Origin: a virus
IMG/VR virus record: IMGVR_UViG_3300048919_000356
Location: 1 to 29,840 of that record
Direction: 5' to 3' (one strand)
Length of the DNA: 29,840 nucleotides
Shown: piece by piece, positions 1-6,944 of the stretch
Layout of the letters: every line of letters starts with the position of its first letter
How positions within the stretch are numbered: position 1 is the stretch's first letter
The notes under the pieces: generated by a model
The model's database searches: none
What the model was told of the DNA's origin: nothing
Seen by the model: the letters and a program-made list of their open reading frames with translations, nothing else
Translations under genes and position numbers: made by a program

Positions 1-219
1 GAATTCATCCAACCACAGGCGCCAGGGCCGAGCATAGGTGAGATTGGGCCAGGAGAAGTACCTTGTGGCCAAGCCTGGAGAGAATTCTCGGTGGCACATA
101 TCCGCGACGGCAGCCGTAGCCGAAGCGATGGCTCGGTCAATCTGTCGAGAGTTCCTCGCCGACTCTTTGAAGTCGGGCGCAGACATCACGTCTTCACGAG
201 TGCAATACCAGGCTCTCAC
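1..219 (-). CDS. Probable head-to-tail connector protein, N-terminal part (runs off left edge)
   Basis: The minus-strand frame is open from a GTG at 219 to base 1, giving 73 residues with no stop. The GTG overlaps the stop of the upstream gene as GTGA, which is why this start is chosen. The N-terminus reads VRAWYCTREDVMSAPDF and continues with a helical, R/A-rich stretch (RQIDRAIASATAAV) and the aromatic segment RYFSWPN..YARPWRLW. A WYCTREDV start followed by 'RxxRQxDRAIxxAxxxVxxxxHRxF.P..ATRYF.WPN' is typical of a small actinophage structural protein often placed among head-tail connectors. The function is inferred from that resemblance and from its place downstream of the head genes. The C-terminal part lies outside the window. 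Confidence 0.7.
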   Translation of the reverse strand, partial: MRAWYCTREDVMSAPDFKESARNSRQIDRAIASATAAVADMCHREFSPGLATRYFSWPNLTYARPWRLWLDEF

Positions 220-401
220 CACGGACTCCAATCATCTCGAGGCCACTGCCAGCCATCATTCTGGCAATACCTGCCTAGGCCATCAGGAGTCGGCAGCAAA
301 GGTTCGCCGTCTTTAGGGCATGCTTGAGGTGCTCGAGCCTTCTCTTCTTGTCTGATGTCCATTGTATCGTGGACAATTTCGACCAATTCTTCCCAACCCA
401 C
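216..401 (-). CDS. Small zinc-ribbon-like protein (CPxDGEPL family)
   Basis: A protein of about 61 residues. The C-terminal half carries CPKDGEPL followed 11 residues later by YCQNDGWQW, a pattern that could bind metal through two or more cysteines. The same motif (CPHDGEPL ... HCRYDGY) forms the C-terminus of the large repeat protein immediately upstream, so the two are related at that end. The GTG at 401 is preferred because AGGGGAG lies nine bases upstream; a GTG at 410 directly abuts that sequence. Its own promoter is proposed at 435-463, and its stop overlaps the next gene as GTGA. Function unknown; a structural or adaptor role in virion assembly is only inferred from position. Confidence 0.65.
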   Translation of the reverse strand: MGWEELVEIVHDTMDIRQEEKARAPQACPKDGEPLLPTPDGLGRYCQNDGWQWPRDDWSPW

Positions 402-434
402 CTCTTGCACCTCCCCTACTATCTGGCTTTACCC

Positions 435-463
435 ATCGTATCATCAGGTTTTGATCTCGTCAC
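435..463 (-). promoter_or_regulatory. Putative late promoter (GTGACG-17-TACGAT)
   Basis: On the minus strand the -35 GTGACG (463-458) and -10 TACGAT (440-435) are 17 bases apart, just upstream of the small zinc-ribbon gene. The TACGAT -10 is shared with four other minus-strand promoter candidates in the late region. The -35 overlaps the 3' end of the preceding gene. Confidence 0.45.
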
Positions 464-1789
464 TCACTCCTTTGTATAACCATCATAGCGGCAATGTTCG
501 ATGCCTTCGGGGTTAGTCTGGGTCAGTGGTTCACCATCATGCGGGCAAGCAATAGTTGGAAGCTGATTTTGGGTATTTGCCCAGTACCTAACCTCTGCCG
601 AAACCGCCAAAGCCGAGCCCCATCCCCCACTTCCCGAGTGTTTCGGAGCTCCGATTGAGACTTTCATGCTTTCGAGGCAGGAGCCCGCATCCAAAATGGT
701 AAGGACTTTGCCACCGAAAGTAACGTCAACAGTATCAGCAGCCAAGCCAGATTCTAGGAGGGCGATTGCCGCCGCCACAACGGAATCTTCCACACCTGCG
801 GCGGTGTCGGCAAGCGTTAGGGCTGCAGATTCTACCGTGGATTCTACGGCCGAGGCTGTTTCACCCAGAGAGAGTACCGCGGAGATAGAAATCGCTTCGG
901 TAGCAGCCCCAGTCTCCCCAAAGGAGATATTCTGGGACATTTGGAGCAAATCAGTAGCCGAGCCAGTATCATTGAGACTTAGGGAGGCAGCAATAGAAAC
1001 CGAATCAGCAGCCGAGCCAGTATCGCCAGCACTTGTAGTGGCATTCGCCCCACTTGAATCACTAGCCGTAGACGTTTCGGCCAGTTGTACGGTGGCAGCC
1101 ACTGAGGATGATTCGGCTGCCGAAGCAGTATCCGAAAGAGTCAGAGCAACAGTGATCGAGATGGTCTCGAGGGCTGACCCTACTTCACCCAGTGGGATCG
1201 AGGCGGTGAGAGAAATAGCCTCGGAGGATGTGCCGGTCTCTCCCAATCCCGCCGCAGCGGCAACAGATACGGCGTCACTTCCGCTGGCTGCCTCAGCAAG
1301 TCCCACAGCCGCAGCAACAGTTGAGCTATCAGCAGCCGAGCCAGTGTCACTCAGCGGGTTATCGATAGCCCTAGTGATGACGTCAGCCGCGGTCGCAGTG
1401 TCAGCTAGAGGTACAGCTGCGGCGACAGTCGAGGTATCGGCTGCTGAAGCAGTATCGGCTAGAGGTACAGCCGCCGCAACGGCAGATGAATCGGCTCCTG
1501 AGCCGGTATCTGTTACGGTGAGGGTTGCACTAACGGTCGAAGTATCGGCAGCCGAGGCGGTCTCTGAGGCGCTTGTGGTAGCCGTTTCGGAAGTAGTGTC
1601 AGCAGCCGAGCCAGTTTCACCCAGGGTGAGGGTAACCGTGATAGAGATACCCTCGGATGCCGAGGCTGTCTCAGAGAGCGAGATCGAGGATGAGGATGAG
1701 CCTGATTGCCTTAGAACCATAGGCTGCCCAGTGGGGTTAGCATCTGGTCCGTAGGGTGTGGAAGGCTGAAAACGCCCGAATCTCGCCAT
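464..1789 (-). CDS. Large repeat protein with C-terminal zinc ribbon, probable virion appendage
   Basis: 441 residues in three parts. Residues 1-35 are a short non-repetitive head. From about residue 39 to 344 there are 17 consecutive 18-residue repeats with the pattern [SGA]-[ED]-T-[AG]-S-A-[AS]-[DE]-x(3)-V-x(5)-L, plus a partial copy. The composition is almost only small residues plus Asp/Glu, with no Lys. The last about 60 residues contain CPHDGEPL and HCRYDGY, a likely Cys-based metal site shared with the next gene. Regular repeats of this kind often form an extended solenoid or fibre, so a surface appendage is inferred. The ATG at 1789 follows the upstream stop by four bases. The opposite strand also has a long open frame, an effect of the repeats. 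Confidence 0.8.
   Translation of the reverse strand: MARFGRFQPSTPYGPDANPTGQPMVLRQSGSSSSSISLSETASASEGISITVTLTLGETGSAADTTSETATTSASETASAADTSTVSATLTVTDTGSGADSSAVAAAVPLADTASAADTSTVAAAVPLADTATAADVITRAIDNPLSDTGSAADSSTVAAAVGLAEAASGSDAVSVAAAAGLGETGTSSEAISLTASIPLGEVGSALETISITVALTLSDTASAAESSSVAATVQLAETSTASDSSGANATTSAGDTGSAADSVSIAASLSLNDTGSATDLLQMSQNISFGETGAATEAISISAVLSLGETASAVESTVESAALTLADTAAGVEDSVVAAAIALLESGLAADTVDVTFGGKVLTILDAGSCLESMKVSIGAPKHSGSGGWGSALAVSAEVRYWANTQNQLPTIACPHDGEPLTQTNPEGIEHCRYDGYTKE
758..1675 (-). repeat. Seventeen tandem 54-bp coding repeats
   Basis: The repeat array of the large repeat protein. Each unit is 18 codons, for example ADTASAADTSTVAAAVPL and SDTGSAADSSTVAAAVGL. Units have diverged at the DNA level but keep exact length with no insertions across 17 copies. 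A partial eighteenth unit (LESGLAADTVDV) follows. Confidence 0.85.
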
Positions 1790-1793
1790 CAGA

Positions 1794-2456
1794 TCACCAC
1801 GAGAAGGATCGATCGACTGCAGACTGGATCAATTGGTTTGGGTTGGGCTGACGTACACGTACCCAATCCACAAGACCAGTATTAGCCGGGTACCCACTCC
1901 CGGGGTTTCCCGCCCCTGTAACCAATCCCCACTTCAGCAAGGTGAAGGTAATCGAGCCCGAGAATCGCTGAGTCCAGGAAACACCATCTGAAGACTCAGA
2001 CCATGTCCACGTAGTGCCTGAGCGCTGCATACGGAGGTATCGAGAAGAGGAACCATTCGTAACGAGAGCTGCCCCGTTATCCTTGAGGTTCTCAGCCCCT
2101 CCGACTGTGATGTCTGAGAAATACCGTTGAGGTGACCCAGACCAGTAATTATCAGCCCGAAGGAATCTGGTTGTACTCTCCCAGAAGGCGAAACCCGTAA
2201 TCTGGTAGTTGGCACTCAGTACGGTATCGAATTTGGCTTGGATGTCAAAGGTCTGTACATCCCCCACGGTCTGCACAATGCGAGAACCGTTTGCTCCAGT
2301 GGTATACATGTCTCGGTCACCAGAGGCATTGGAAGAGAAAGCCATTGACACCTGAGTGCCTGTTACCGAGAACGTGGTGCTACCAATGGGGTCTTCAGTG
2401 GTCCAAGTCCCAGTGTCGAGGGCGCTGGCATTGAACTCGTCACTCTTCATAGGCAC
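1794..2456 (-). CDS. Putative concanavalin/LamG-like carbohydrate-binding structural protein
   Basis: About 220 residues, rich in beta-forming, aromatic and polar residues. The pattern D-E-F-N..L...W near the N-terminus, then runs such as FDIQAKFDTV, TGFAFWES, YLRMQRSGTTWTWSESSDGVSW and FTLLKWGLVTG, matches the general layout of jelly-roll (DUF1349/LamG-type) domains. Such domains commonly occur on phage tail or capsid appendages and bind sugars. The GTG at 2456 has AAGGGG ten bases upstream; an in-frame ATG at 2450 is the alternative. It lies between other appendage-type genes and ends five bases before the repeat protein. The fold assignment is by eye. Confidence 0.7.
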   Translation of the reverse strand: MPMKSDEFNASALDTGTWTTEDPIGSTTFSVTGTQVSMAFSSNASGDRDMYTTGANGSRIVQTVGDVQTFDIQAKFDTVLSANYQITGFAFWESTTRFLRADNYWSGSPQRYFSDITVGGAENLKDNGAALVTNGSSSRYLRMQRSGTTWTWSESSDGVSWTQRFSGSITFTLLKWGLVTGAGNPGSGYPANTGLVDWVRVRQPNPNQLIQSAVDRSFSW

Positions 2457-2480
2457 GGCGCCAGCACCCCTTCTAGGAGA

Positions 2481-2954
2481 TTAGCCCTCTCGCCACGCGA
2501 TATAGCAAAGGGCGTTCACCGTTACCGCTGCTGTGACTCGGATTCGGACTACCTGGCTCACGTCCACCACAGGCTCATACCCGAGTGGCCACTGCTTGAC
2601 GTAGGTGTTTGCCGAGAGAACCGGGTTGTCGAACACGCGGCATGTTGCCACGACCGATCCCTCTGAGCTTGGCGAGAATCCCGCTGTCGCCAATGAAGGA
2701 GGCCCACCAGGAGTAAGAACCGAGGGGGTCACAGCAGTAGGCGTACCTCCAGCGACAGTCGTAGTGTTGATGAGTTCTGTCTTGATCGCTGATGGGTTTC
2801 CGTCGAACGAAATACCCCACTCGAGGATCAGAAGCTGGCGTGTAGAAGGAGCGGTGAGCTGGAGAAGGGTCTTGATGGATGTTCCTGTGGCGACTGGAGA
2901 CATTGCCGCAGTAGTCGGAACCGCCGCATTGTAGGCAATATAGTTGACCGTCAT
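2481..2954 (-). CDS. Putative virion structural protein
   Basis: 157 residues, beta-rich, Thr/Ala/Val-rich, with few charged residues. A central motif LLILEWGISFDGNPSAIKTEL and a C-terminal VRIRVTAAVTVNALCYIAWREG resemble small beta-sandwich virion proteins of actinophages, but I cannot assign a named family. The ATG at 2954 lies three bases after the upstream stop; an in-frame GTG at 2960, overlapping that stop as GTGA, is equally possible. It belongs to the string of appendage genes between the capsid gene and the repeat protein. Confidence 0.75.
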   Translation of the reverse strand: MTVNYIAYNAAVPTTAAMSPVATGTSIKTLLQLTAPSTRQLLILEWGISFDGNPSAIKTELINTTTVAGGTPTAVTPSVLTPGGPPSLATAGFSPSSEGSVVATCRVFDNPVLSANTYVKQWPLGYEPVVDVSQVVRIRVTAAVTVNALCYIAWREG

Positions 2955-2956
2955 AC

Positions 2957-3220
2957 TCACGACGAGCACCCCCACACCAGCAGGTAACCCGCGTCGGCGT
3001 TGGCCCCGGCCGGGATTGCTATCCCGGTGCCATTCACCGATACCTGCGCGGCCGCGTTCACGGTAGTACCGAGGAGGACTGCTCGCTTGAGCACTGAGAA
3101 GTCATTGGAGAGGTCCAGAGTATCGCCAGCGCTCACGTTCTTGAGAGCATAGAGCCCGACTCGCTCCGCCCGACCGTCATCCCACACCCGCGTGAAGTGA
3201 GTGCCATCCAGTGCTGCCAT
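2957..3220 (-). CDS. Small beta-rich structural protein
   Basis: 87 residues. It starts MAALDGTHFTRVWDDG and has a hydrophobic, glycine-rich second half ending LLVWGCSS. No recognised family. The start has a clear GGAGG seven bases upstream and sits one base after the preceding stop, so it is translated within the same message as its neighbours. A minor virion component is inferred from position only. Confidence 0.7.
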   Translation of the reverse strand: MAALDGTHFTRVWDDGRAERVGLYALKNVSAGDTLDLSNDFSVLKRAVLLGTTVNAAAQVSVNGTGIAIPAGANADAGYLLVWGCSS

Positions 3221-3221
3221 G

Positions 3222-3392
3222 TCAATCCTCCGCTATCGCGATGAGGACAGCCTGGACCGAAGCGATCCAAGCCCCCTGGATTTTCTCGGGCAGCTCGTCC
3301 CACTTGGGCATCGGATTGCCCTGGAAGTTCTTGAAGTCCGTAACCCGCCCATATGCCGTGTAGGCAATGAGAGCCAGCTCTCTTTCGTCCAT
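3222..3392 (-). CDS. Small protein of unknown function
   Basis: 56 residues starting MDERELALIAYTAYG, followed by a segment with W (PMPKWDELPEKIQGAWIAS) and a hydrophobic C-terminal helix (VQAVLIAIAED). A much longer frame exists upstream, but this internal ATG follows the stop of the fibre-type gene by eight bases and is preceded by AGGAA. The pattern 'F.G.PMP.WDELPE.IQ.AW.A' resembles short proteins in many actinophages with no known function. Confidence 0.7.
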   Translation of the reverse strand: MDERELALIAYTAYGRVTDFKNFQGNPMPKWDELPEKIQGAWIASVQAVLIAIAED

Positions 3393-3400
3393 CCCAGTTC

Positions 3401-3988
3401 CTAGGAGAACGTGAAGGTAACGGTGGCTGTCCAAACCTGACCCGACACCTTGGTGCCCTGGTCCGAGATGGCATGATTGAGCAGTGGCGAGGTGGAAGCG
3501 GCCGTACCATCGGCGGTCCCCTGGTCCACACCCCACTCCTGCCAGTGGTAGTTGCCCTCCGCGGACTGGAACGCAGCCGACCAGGAAAGGGTCCTCGTGC
3601 CGAGGGATCCCGCACCAGAGACGAGCTTCCACTGGCGGTGAGTCGAACCGGTCAGTGCCCCGAGGTCAGTGTCACCGTACGCGGCTGCCGTGTTGGTGTC
3701 CCCAGTACCAATGCGGGTGTGGGTCGCGTCATACGCCTGGGTGGCGCCCTGGTTGGTGAGAAGGTTCATGAGCCGAGTCCAGCCCACGTTGGTGATGAGG
3801 TTTCCCTCATGCACCGTCGTGAGGTAGGATTTCAGCCCGGCCCGCTCGAAGTGCTCGAGGTGCAGATCGCCGTGGTATCCCACACCAGCGAGTCGACGGG
3901 TGAGGTAGTTCACCTGGTCTTCATCAAACCGGTGGAATGTGGTCACGGACCACATGTGCATGCTTTCCTGGGCCTGCATTTCAGTCAT
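3401..3988 (-). CDS. Phage fibre/collar-type structural protein
   Basis: 195 residues. The N-terminus is polar. From about residue 60 there is a head (NLITNVGWTRLMNLLTNQG) and then a beta-rich region ending with GTRTLSWSAAFQSAEGNYHWQEWGVDQG and LLNHAISDQGTKVSGQVWTATVTFTFS. This ending is the hallmark of phage tail-collar/fibre proteins (DUF3751-like): 'EgN..W.EWGv' followed by 'LlNhav...gTK...w..tvt'. Such proteins form or anchor receptor-binding fibres. The start ATG overlaps the end of a small upstream gene by eight bases. Confidence 0.75.
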   Translation of the reverse strand: MTEMQAQESMHMWSVTTFHRFDEDQVNYLTRRLAGVGYHGDLHLEHFERAGLKSYLTTVHEGNLITNVGWTRLMNLLTNQGATQAYDATHTRIGTGDTNTAAAYGDTDLGALTGSTHRQWKLVSGAGSLGTRTLSWSAAFQSAEGNYHWQEWGVDQGTADGTAASTSPLLNHAISDQGTKVSGQVWTATVTFTFS

Positions 3989-4157
3989 CCTTCCTGAATC
4001 CGGGCGGAGGCACTGGGCCTTCAGTAAGATTCTCGTCGGATTCCGATGGGGGGAAGATCCAGACTTGAGGCTGGATGACTTGAGGAACTACCAGAGCCTC
4101 GGCGACGGGAGTTCCCTCACCGTCGCCGAGGTCTTCGGTCTCAGGGCTAGTAGCCAC
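3981..4157 (-). CDS. Short proline-rich acidic protein
   Basis: 58 residues starting at GTG 4157. The sequence is acidic at first (SPETEDLGDGEGTPVAE), then has a short hydrophobic Gln/Val segment (LVVPQVIQPQVWIFPP) and a proline-rich end (GPVPPPGFRKDD). It exactly fills a gap between two well-supported genes, overlapping the first by 11 bases and the second by 8, which is the usual packing in this operon. GGGCGGGGG precedes the start. No family recognised; a flexible linker or assembly factor is possible. Confidence 0.55.
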   Translation of the reverse strand: MATSPETEDLGDGEGTPVAEALVVPQVIQPQVWIFPPSESDENLTEGPVPPPGFRKDD

Positions 4158-4554
4158 TGCCCCCGCCCGACGGGCGTTGTGTACGTGAGCCCTGGCTCTT
4201 AGAGGCTCCTGATGGCCTCCCTGAGCGCCTGGGCTCGTCCGGCATGGAGATGACTACAGACATGCCCTCGGACGCCGTACCGTGCTCCACAGGAGCCTGT
4301 GGCTCTACTGGCAGGGCTTCCCGTTCCACCGGTGGCTCCGGCTTCGCCGCGATCATGTCGTTGGTCACCCGAACCCCGAGGATCCCGAGCACCTCGTGAG
4401 GCTGGATGGTGTCGGCATCCGTGGCATAGCCGTTGGTGCCTTCAGCCATCCGCTCGAGACAGAGGCTCACCAGCCGGTCCCGAACGTTACCGATGACCAG
4501 ATGCTGTTCCTGGTCAGACGGCTCCTCGTGATTCGCGAGGTTCTTCGGGCCCAT
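4147..4554 (-). CDS. Hypothetical protein of the structural operon
   Basis: 135 residues. Residues 1-65 are polar and helical (MGPKNLANHEEPSDQEQHL then VRDRLVSLCLERMAEG), the middle is a Pro/Glu-rich linker, and the last 30 residues are basic and Gly/Ser-rich. The ATG at 4554 follows the preceding stop by two bases; the longer upstream frame overlaps a better gene and is not used. No family recognised. A low-complexity tail of this kind suggests a partly disordered protein. Confidence 0.6.
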   Translation of the reverse strand: MGPKNLANHEEPSDQEQHLVIGNVRDRLVSLCLERMAEGTNGYATDADTIQPHEVLGILGVRVTNDMIAAKPEPPVEREALPVEPQAPVEHGTASEGMSVVISMPDEPRRSGRPSGASKSQGSRTQRPSGGGSGY

Positions 4555-4556
4555 GA

Positions 4557-5018
4557 CTAGTTCGCCACCACCGACGCGCCCGCGTCCAGCGGGACGTAGG
4601 TCAGGGTCCACTGGATGGACCCGGTCGCGTCCGCCGCCGACACGTTCACACCGATAGTACCGATGGGAACGATGATGGGAGCGGACAACAGGTTGGCCGC
4701 ACCAGCGTTCTTGACGACCGTGGCCGCACCGAAGGAACCGATGGTGACGTGCCCGCCGACCTCGGTCGTGCCCAGCGACGTGGTCGTGGTCAGGTCAACC
4801 GCGGTGCCAGTCGTGGGTGTGGAGGTGAACTTGCAGTTCGGGGTCGTTCCGGCCATGATGACCGTCACCACACCGAACAGGCTGGTGACGGCGATCCGAC
4901 CGCCCGACACGGTGAAGAGGGTCTGGGTGGCGTTCTGCGGGACCGCCTTCGCCGTACCGGCGACCTTGACACCGAACAGGTAGGGTTGGAACGTGGAGGG
5001 GTTGACGTATGCCGTCAT
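4557..5018 (-). CDS. Putative capsid decoration or minor structural protein
   Basis: 153 residues, strongly beta-rich, Thr/Val/Ala/Gly-rich with almost no Lys or Arg. Starts MTAYVNPSTFQPYLFGV. Repeated hydrophobic/threonine alternation (VDLTTTTSLGTTEVGGHVTIG) suggests a beta-sandwich. The start has AAAGGAG five bases upstream. It is the second gene after the major capsid gene, a usual place for decoration proteins, but no family can be named. Confidence 0.7.
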   Translation of the reverse strand: MTAYVNPSTFQPYLFGVKVAGTAKAVPQNATQTLFTVSGGRIAVTSLFGVVTVIMAGTTPNCKFTSTPTTGTAVDLTTTTSLGTTEVGGHVTIGSFGAATVVKNAGAANLLSAPIIVPIGTIGVNVSAADATGSIQWTLTYVPLDAGASVVAN

Positions 5019-5059
5019 TTGGGGCTCCTTTCAGCCTTGACAGCTTGAGGTAGGGCTGA

Positions 5060-5494
5060 CTAGGCGATGTTGGAGCGCAGGTTCGGCGCGAACCGCTGGA
5101 CGTGTAGCCCGCCCTGGAGGATGACGAACGACGCCGAGGCGTGGCTCGCCGAAAGGTACTTGTACCCGTCGGAGAGCATCGGCGCGGTGATCTCGCAGCA
5201 GGCGAGGCCGCCAGTGCCGAGCGTGAACGTTGCCGCTGCCGCCTGGGTGATCTTGGTCCAAAGCCCGTTGTTCCAGCGGTAGTACTCGGTGATGCCGTCA
5301 CCGTGAGCCGCGTCCGAGCCGTCGAAGTTGACGGCCGTGCCACCCGACGCCGCGGTCAGCTGCTGGACGGTCACGTTGCCCGAGGTCGCGCCGATCGCCA
5401 GGATGCTGATCGTCTCGCAGTCCTGCAGCGAAATCGGCGTAGCCGCGGTGGTGGCCGAGGTCATGGCATTGAAAGTTCTGCCGAGAGCCTTCAT
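5060..5494 (-). CDS. Putative capsid decoration or minor structural protein
   Basis: 144 residues. The middle contains VTVQQLTAASGGTAVNFDG and a tyrosine/tryptophan motif EYYRWNNGLWTK, then a hydrophobic beta-rich end with LACCEITAPMLSDGYKYLS and FVILQGGLHVQRF. It is the first gene after the major capsid gene and its terminator. AAGGAAGG is found four bases upstream of the ATG. A decoration or head-surface role is inferred from position and fold type only. Confidence 0.7.
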   Translation of the reverse strand: MKALGRTFNAMTSATTAATPISLQDCETISILAIGATSGNVTVQQLTAASGGTAVNFDGSDAAHGDGITEYYRWNNGLWTKITQAAAATFTLGTGGLACCEITAPMLSDGYKYLSASHASASFVILQGGLHVQRFAPNLRSNIA

Positions 5495-5535
5495 GTGCCT
5501 TCCTTCCTTGGGGTATGAATGCCTTGGGAGGCGAA

Positions 5536-5577
5536 GTCCCGGGCAGGGGGCCGGGTTTCCGATGCCCTGCCCGGGAC
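5536..5577 (-). terminator. Strong hairpin between capsid gene and appendage genes
   Basis: A perfect 13-bp inverted repeat, GTCCCGGGCAGGG (5536-5548) and its complement (5565-5577), with a 16-base loop. No U-tract follows, as is common for actinobacterial terminators. No clear new promoter lies between it and the next gene, so it probably reduces, rather than stops, transcription past the capsid gene. Confidence 0.65.
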
Positions 5578-5588
5578 GGCGAAGGGAA

Positions 5589-6944
5589 CTACGGGCGGGT
5601 CGCGAGCTTCACGAACGGCGACAGCGTGTTGCTGCCCTGGTTCGGGGTGATCGCGTTCTGCAGCCACGGCCGACCGTCGACGCGCTCGATCACGCGGACG
5701 GCGGTCTTGTCGTTGCCGAACTGGTAGTGCGTGCTGGTCTCGCTCTGGACGGTCTGACGGTCACCGATCAGGTAATAGCCCGGGTCCACCAGGTTGATGT
5801 CCCCGGCGTTGCCGACCGAGTTGACCTTCTCGGTGAAGATGACAGGCCGGCCCAGGATCGTCACGGGCGGGGTCTGCGACCCATCCGCAGCAGCCCCGGC
5901 ACCGATCCAGACGGCCGAACCACCGGTGCCGACGGACAGCGCCATCGTCGCCAGCTGCTTGAACGTGTCGATGTTGGCGATCCACACACAGCGGCTGAGT
6001 GAGCTGGGGATCATCCGCGAGAACATGCCCGCGAGGTTCTCCCAGACGATGGTGCCGCTGGCCTGGCCGGTCTCCGCGGCAACGCTCACCGCGGCTGCCG
6101 CGTTGAGGAAGCCCTGCGGCTCACCGACGCCGCTTCCGCGGATGAACGCCACGTCCTCGAAGAAGGACAGGGCCTCCGGGAAGGACTGGTCCATGAAGGA
6201 CTGGAGCGAGATGAGCGAGTCGGTGAAGAGCTCGTTCGGGATCTCGGCGTAGACCGTGAGCTTCTTCGCCGTGAGGGTGATCCGACCGAACTTCGGCGCG
6301 GATTCGGTGAGCTTCGCACCCTCCTCGGTCCAGTACCCGGTGACACCGCCGAAGACGGAGCCCGAGTTCGTGACCGAGTCGATGGTCGGGTAGGGGACGG
6401 TCAGCGTCTCCATCGGGACGACCCGGGCACGGGAGCGCATCACGGAGGTCTCGAGGGCGACCCGCAGCAGTTCGGAACGCAGACTCTCGGGGATGAGGAA
6501 CCCACCGTCGCTCGGCACGGTCGACCCGAACGAGTTCATGATCTGCTTGATCTCGGCCCGGGCCTGGAGACCCTCGGCGGTGACGTTCCCCGACCAGATG
6601 GCTCCGTAGTAGTCAGCCCAGTTGCCGTACTTGTCGTCCAGCCGAGCGCCCGGCGCCTTCGCGTTGTAGTGCTTGTTGAATGGCCGAGCAGGCGTCAGGT
6701 CCGGGCGAACCATGTTGGCGTTCAGGATCCCGGCGCGGATCATCTCGCCGTAGGCCTTCTGCGCCTCGTTGCGAATCTGGTCGCCGATCCCGGAGTCGCG
6801 GCTGGCGATCGCCTCGGCGTAGCCCTTCATGAAAGCACCGAACTCGGGCTTCGGCTTCCCACCCTGGAAGAACTGGTCGAGGTTCTTCTCATCATTCAGG
6901 AAAGCCTCGAACTCATCCGCGGTGCGCGGGAGAACGTCAGTCAT
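5589..6944 (-). CDS. HK97-fold major capsid protein
   Basis: 451 residues, the expected size for a phage capsid protein with an N-terminal delta domain. Residues 1-100 are charged and helical, fitting a scaffold-like region removed by the protease. The mature part shows family features: STVPSDGGFLIPE at the start of the shell domain, RARVVPME.L.VPYP, GYWTEEGAKLTESAPKFGRITLTAKKL, ELFTDSL (E-loop and spine region) and a C-terminal DPGYYLIGDRQTV. The ATG overlaps the protease stop as ATGA. Product of the main head operon, expected to be the most abundant protein in the virion. Confidence 0.95.
   Translation of the reverse strand: MTDVLPRTADEFEAFLNDEKNLDQFFQGGKPKPEFGAFMKGYAEAIASRDSGIGDQIRNEAQKAYGEMIRAGILNANMVRPDLTPARPFNKHYNAKAPGARLDDKYGNWADYYGAIWSGNVTAEGLQARAEIKQIMNSFGSTVPSDGGFLIPESLRSELLRVALETSVMRSRARVVPMETLTVPYPTIDSVTNSGSVFGGVTGYWTEEGAKLTESAPKFGRITLTAKKLTVYAEIPNELFTDSLISLQSFMDQSFPEALSFFEDVAFIRGSGVGEPQGFLNAAAAVSVAAETGQASGTIVWENLAGMFSRMIPSSLSRCVWIANIDTFKQLATMALSVGTGGSAVWIGAGAAADGSQTPPVTILGRPVIFTEKVNSVGNAGDINLVDPGYYLIGDRQTVQSETSTHYQFGNDKTAVRVIERVDGRPWLQNAITPNQGSNTLSPFVKLATRP

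Noticed and set aside
38-327. Two plus-strand frames at the left edge
   Set aside because: The minus strand carries a better frame with WYCTREDV and RYFSWPN motifs, in line with all surrounding genes.
666-1754. Long plus-strand open frame of 362 codons opposite the repeat protein
   Set aside because: It is the antisense shadow of the tandem repeats. The minus-strand frame has the proper start spacing, unit repeats with sensible residues and a Cys-motif end, and all neighbours are on the minus strand.
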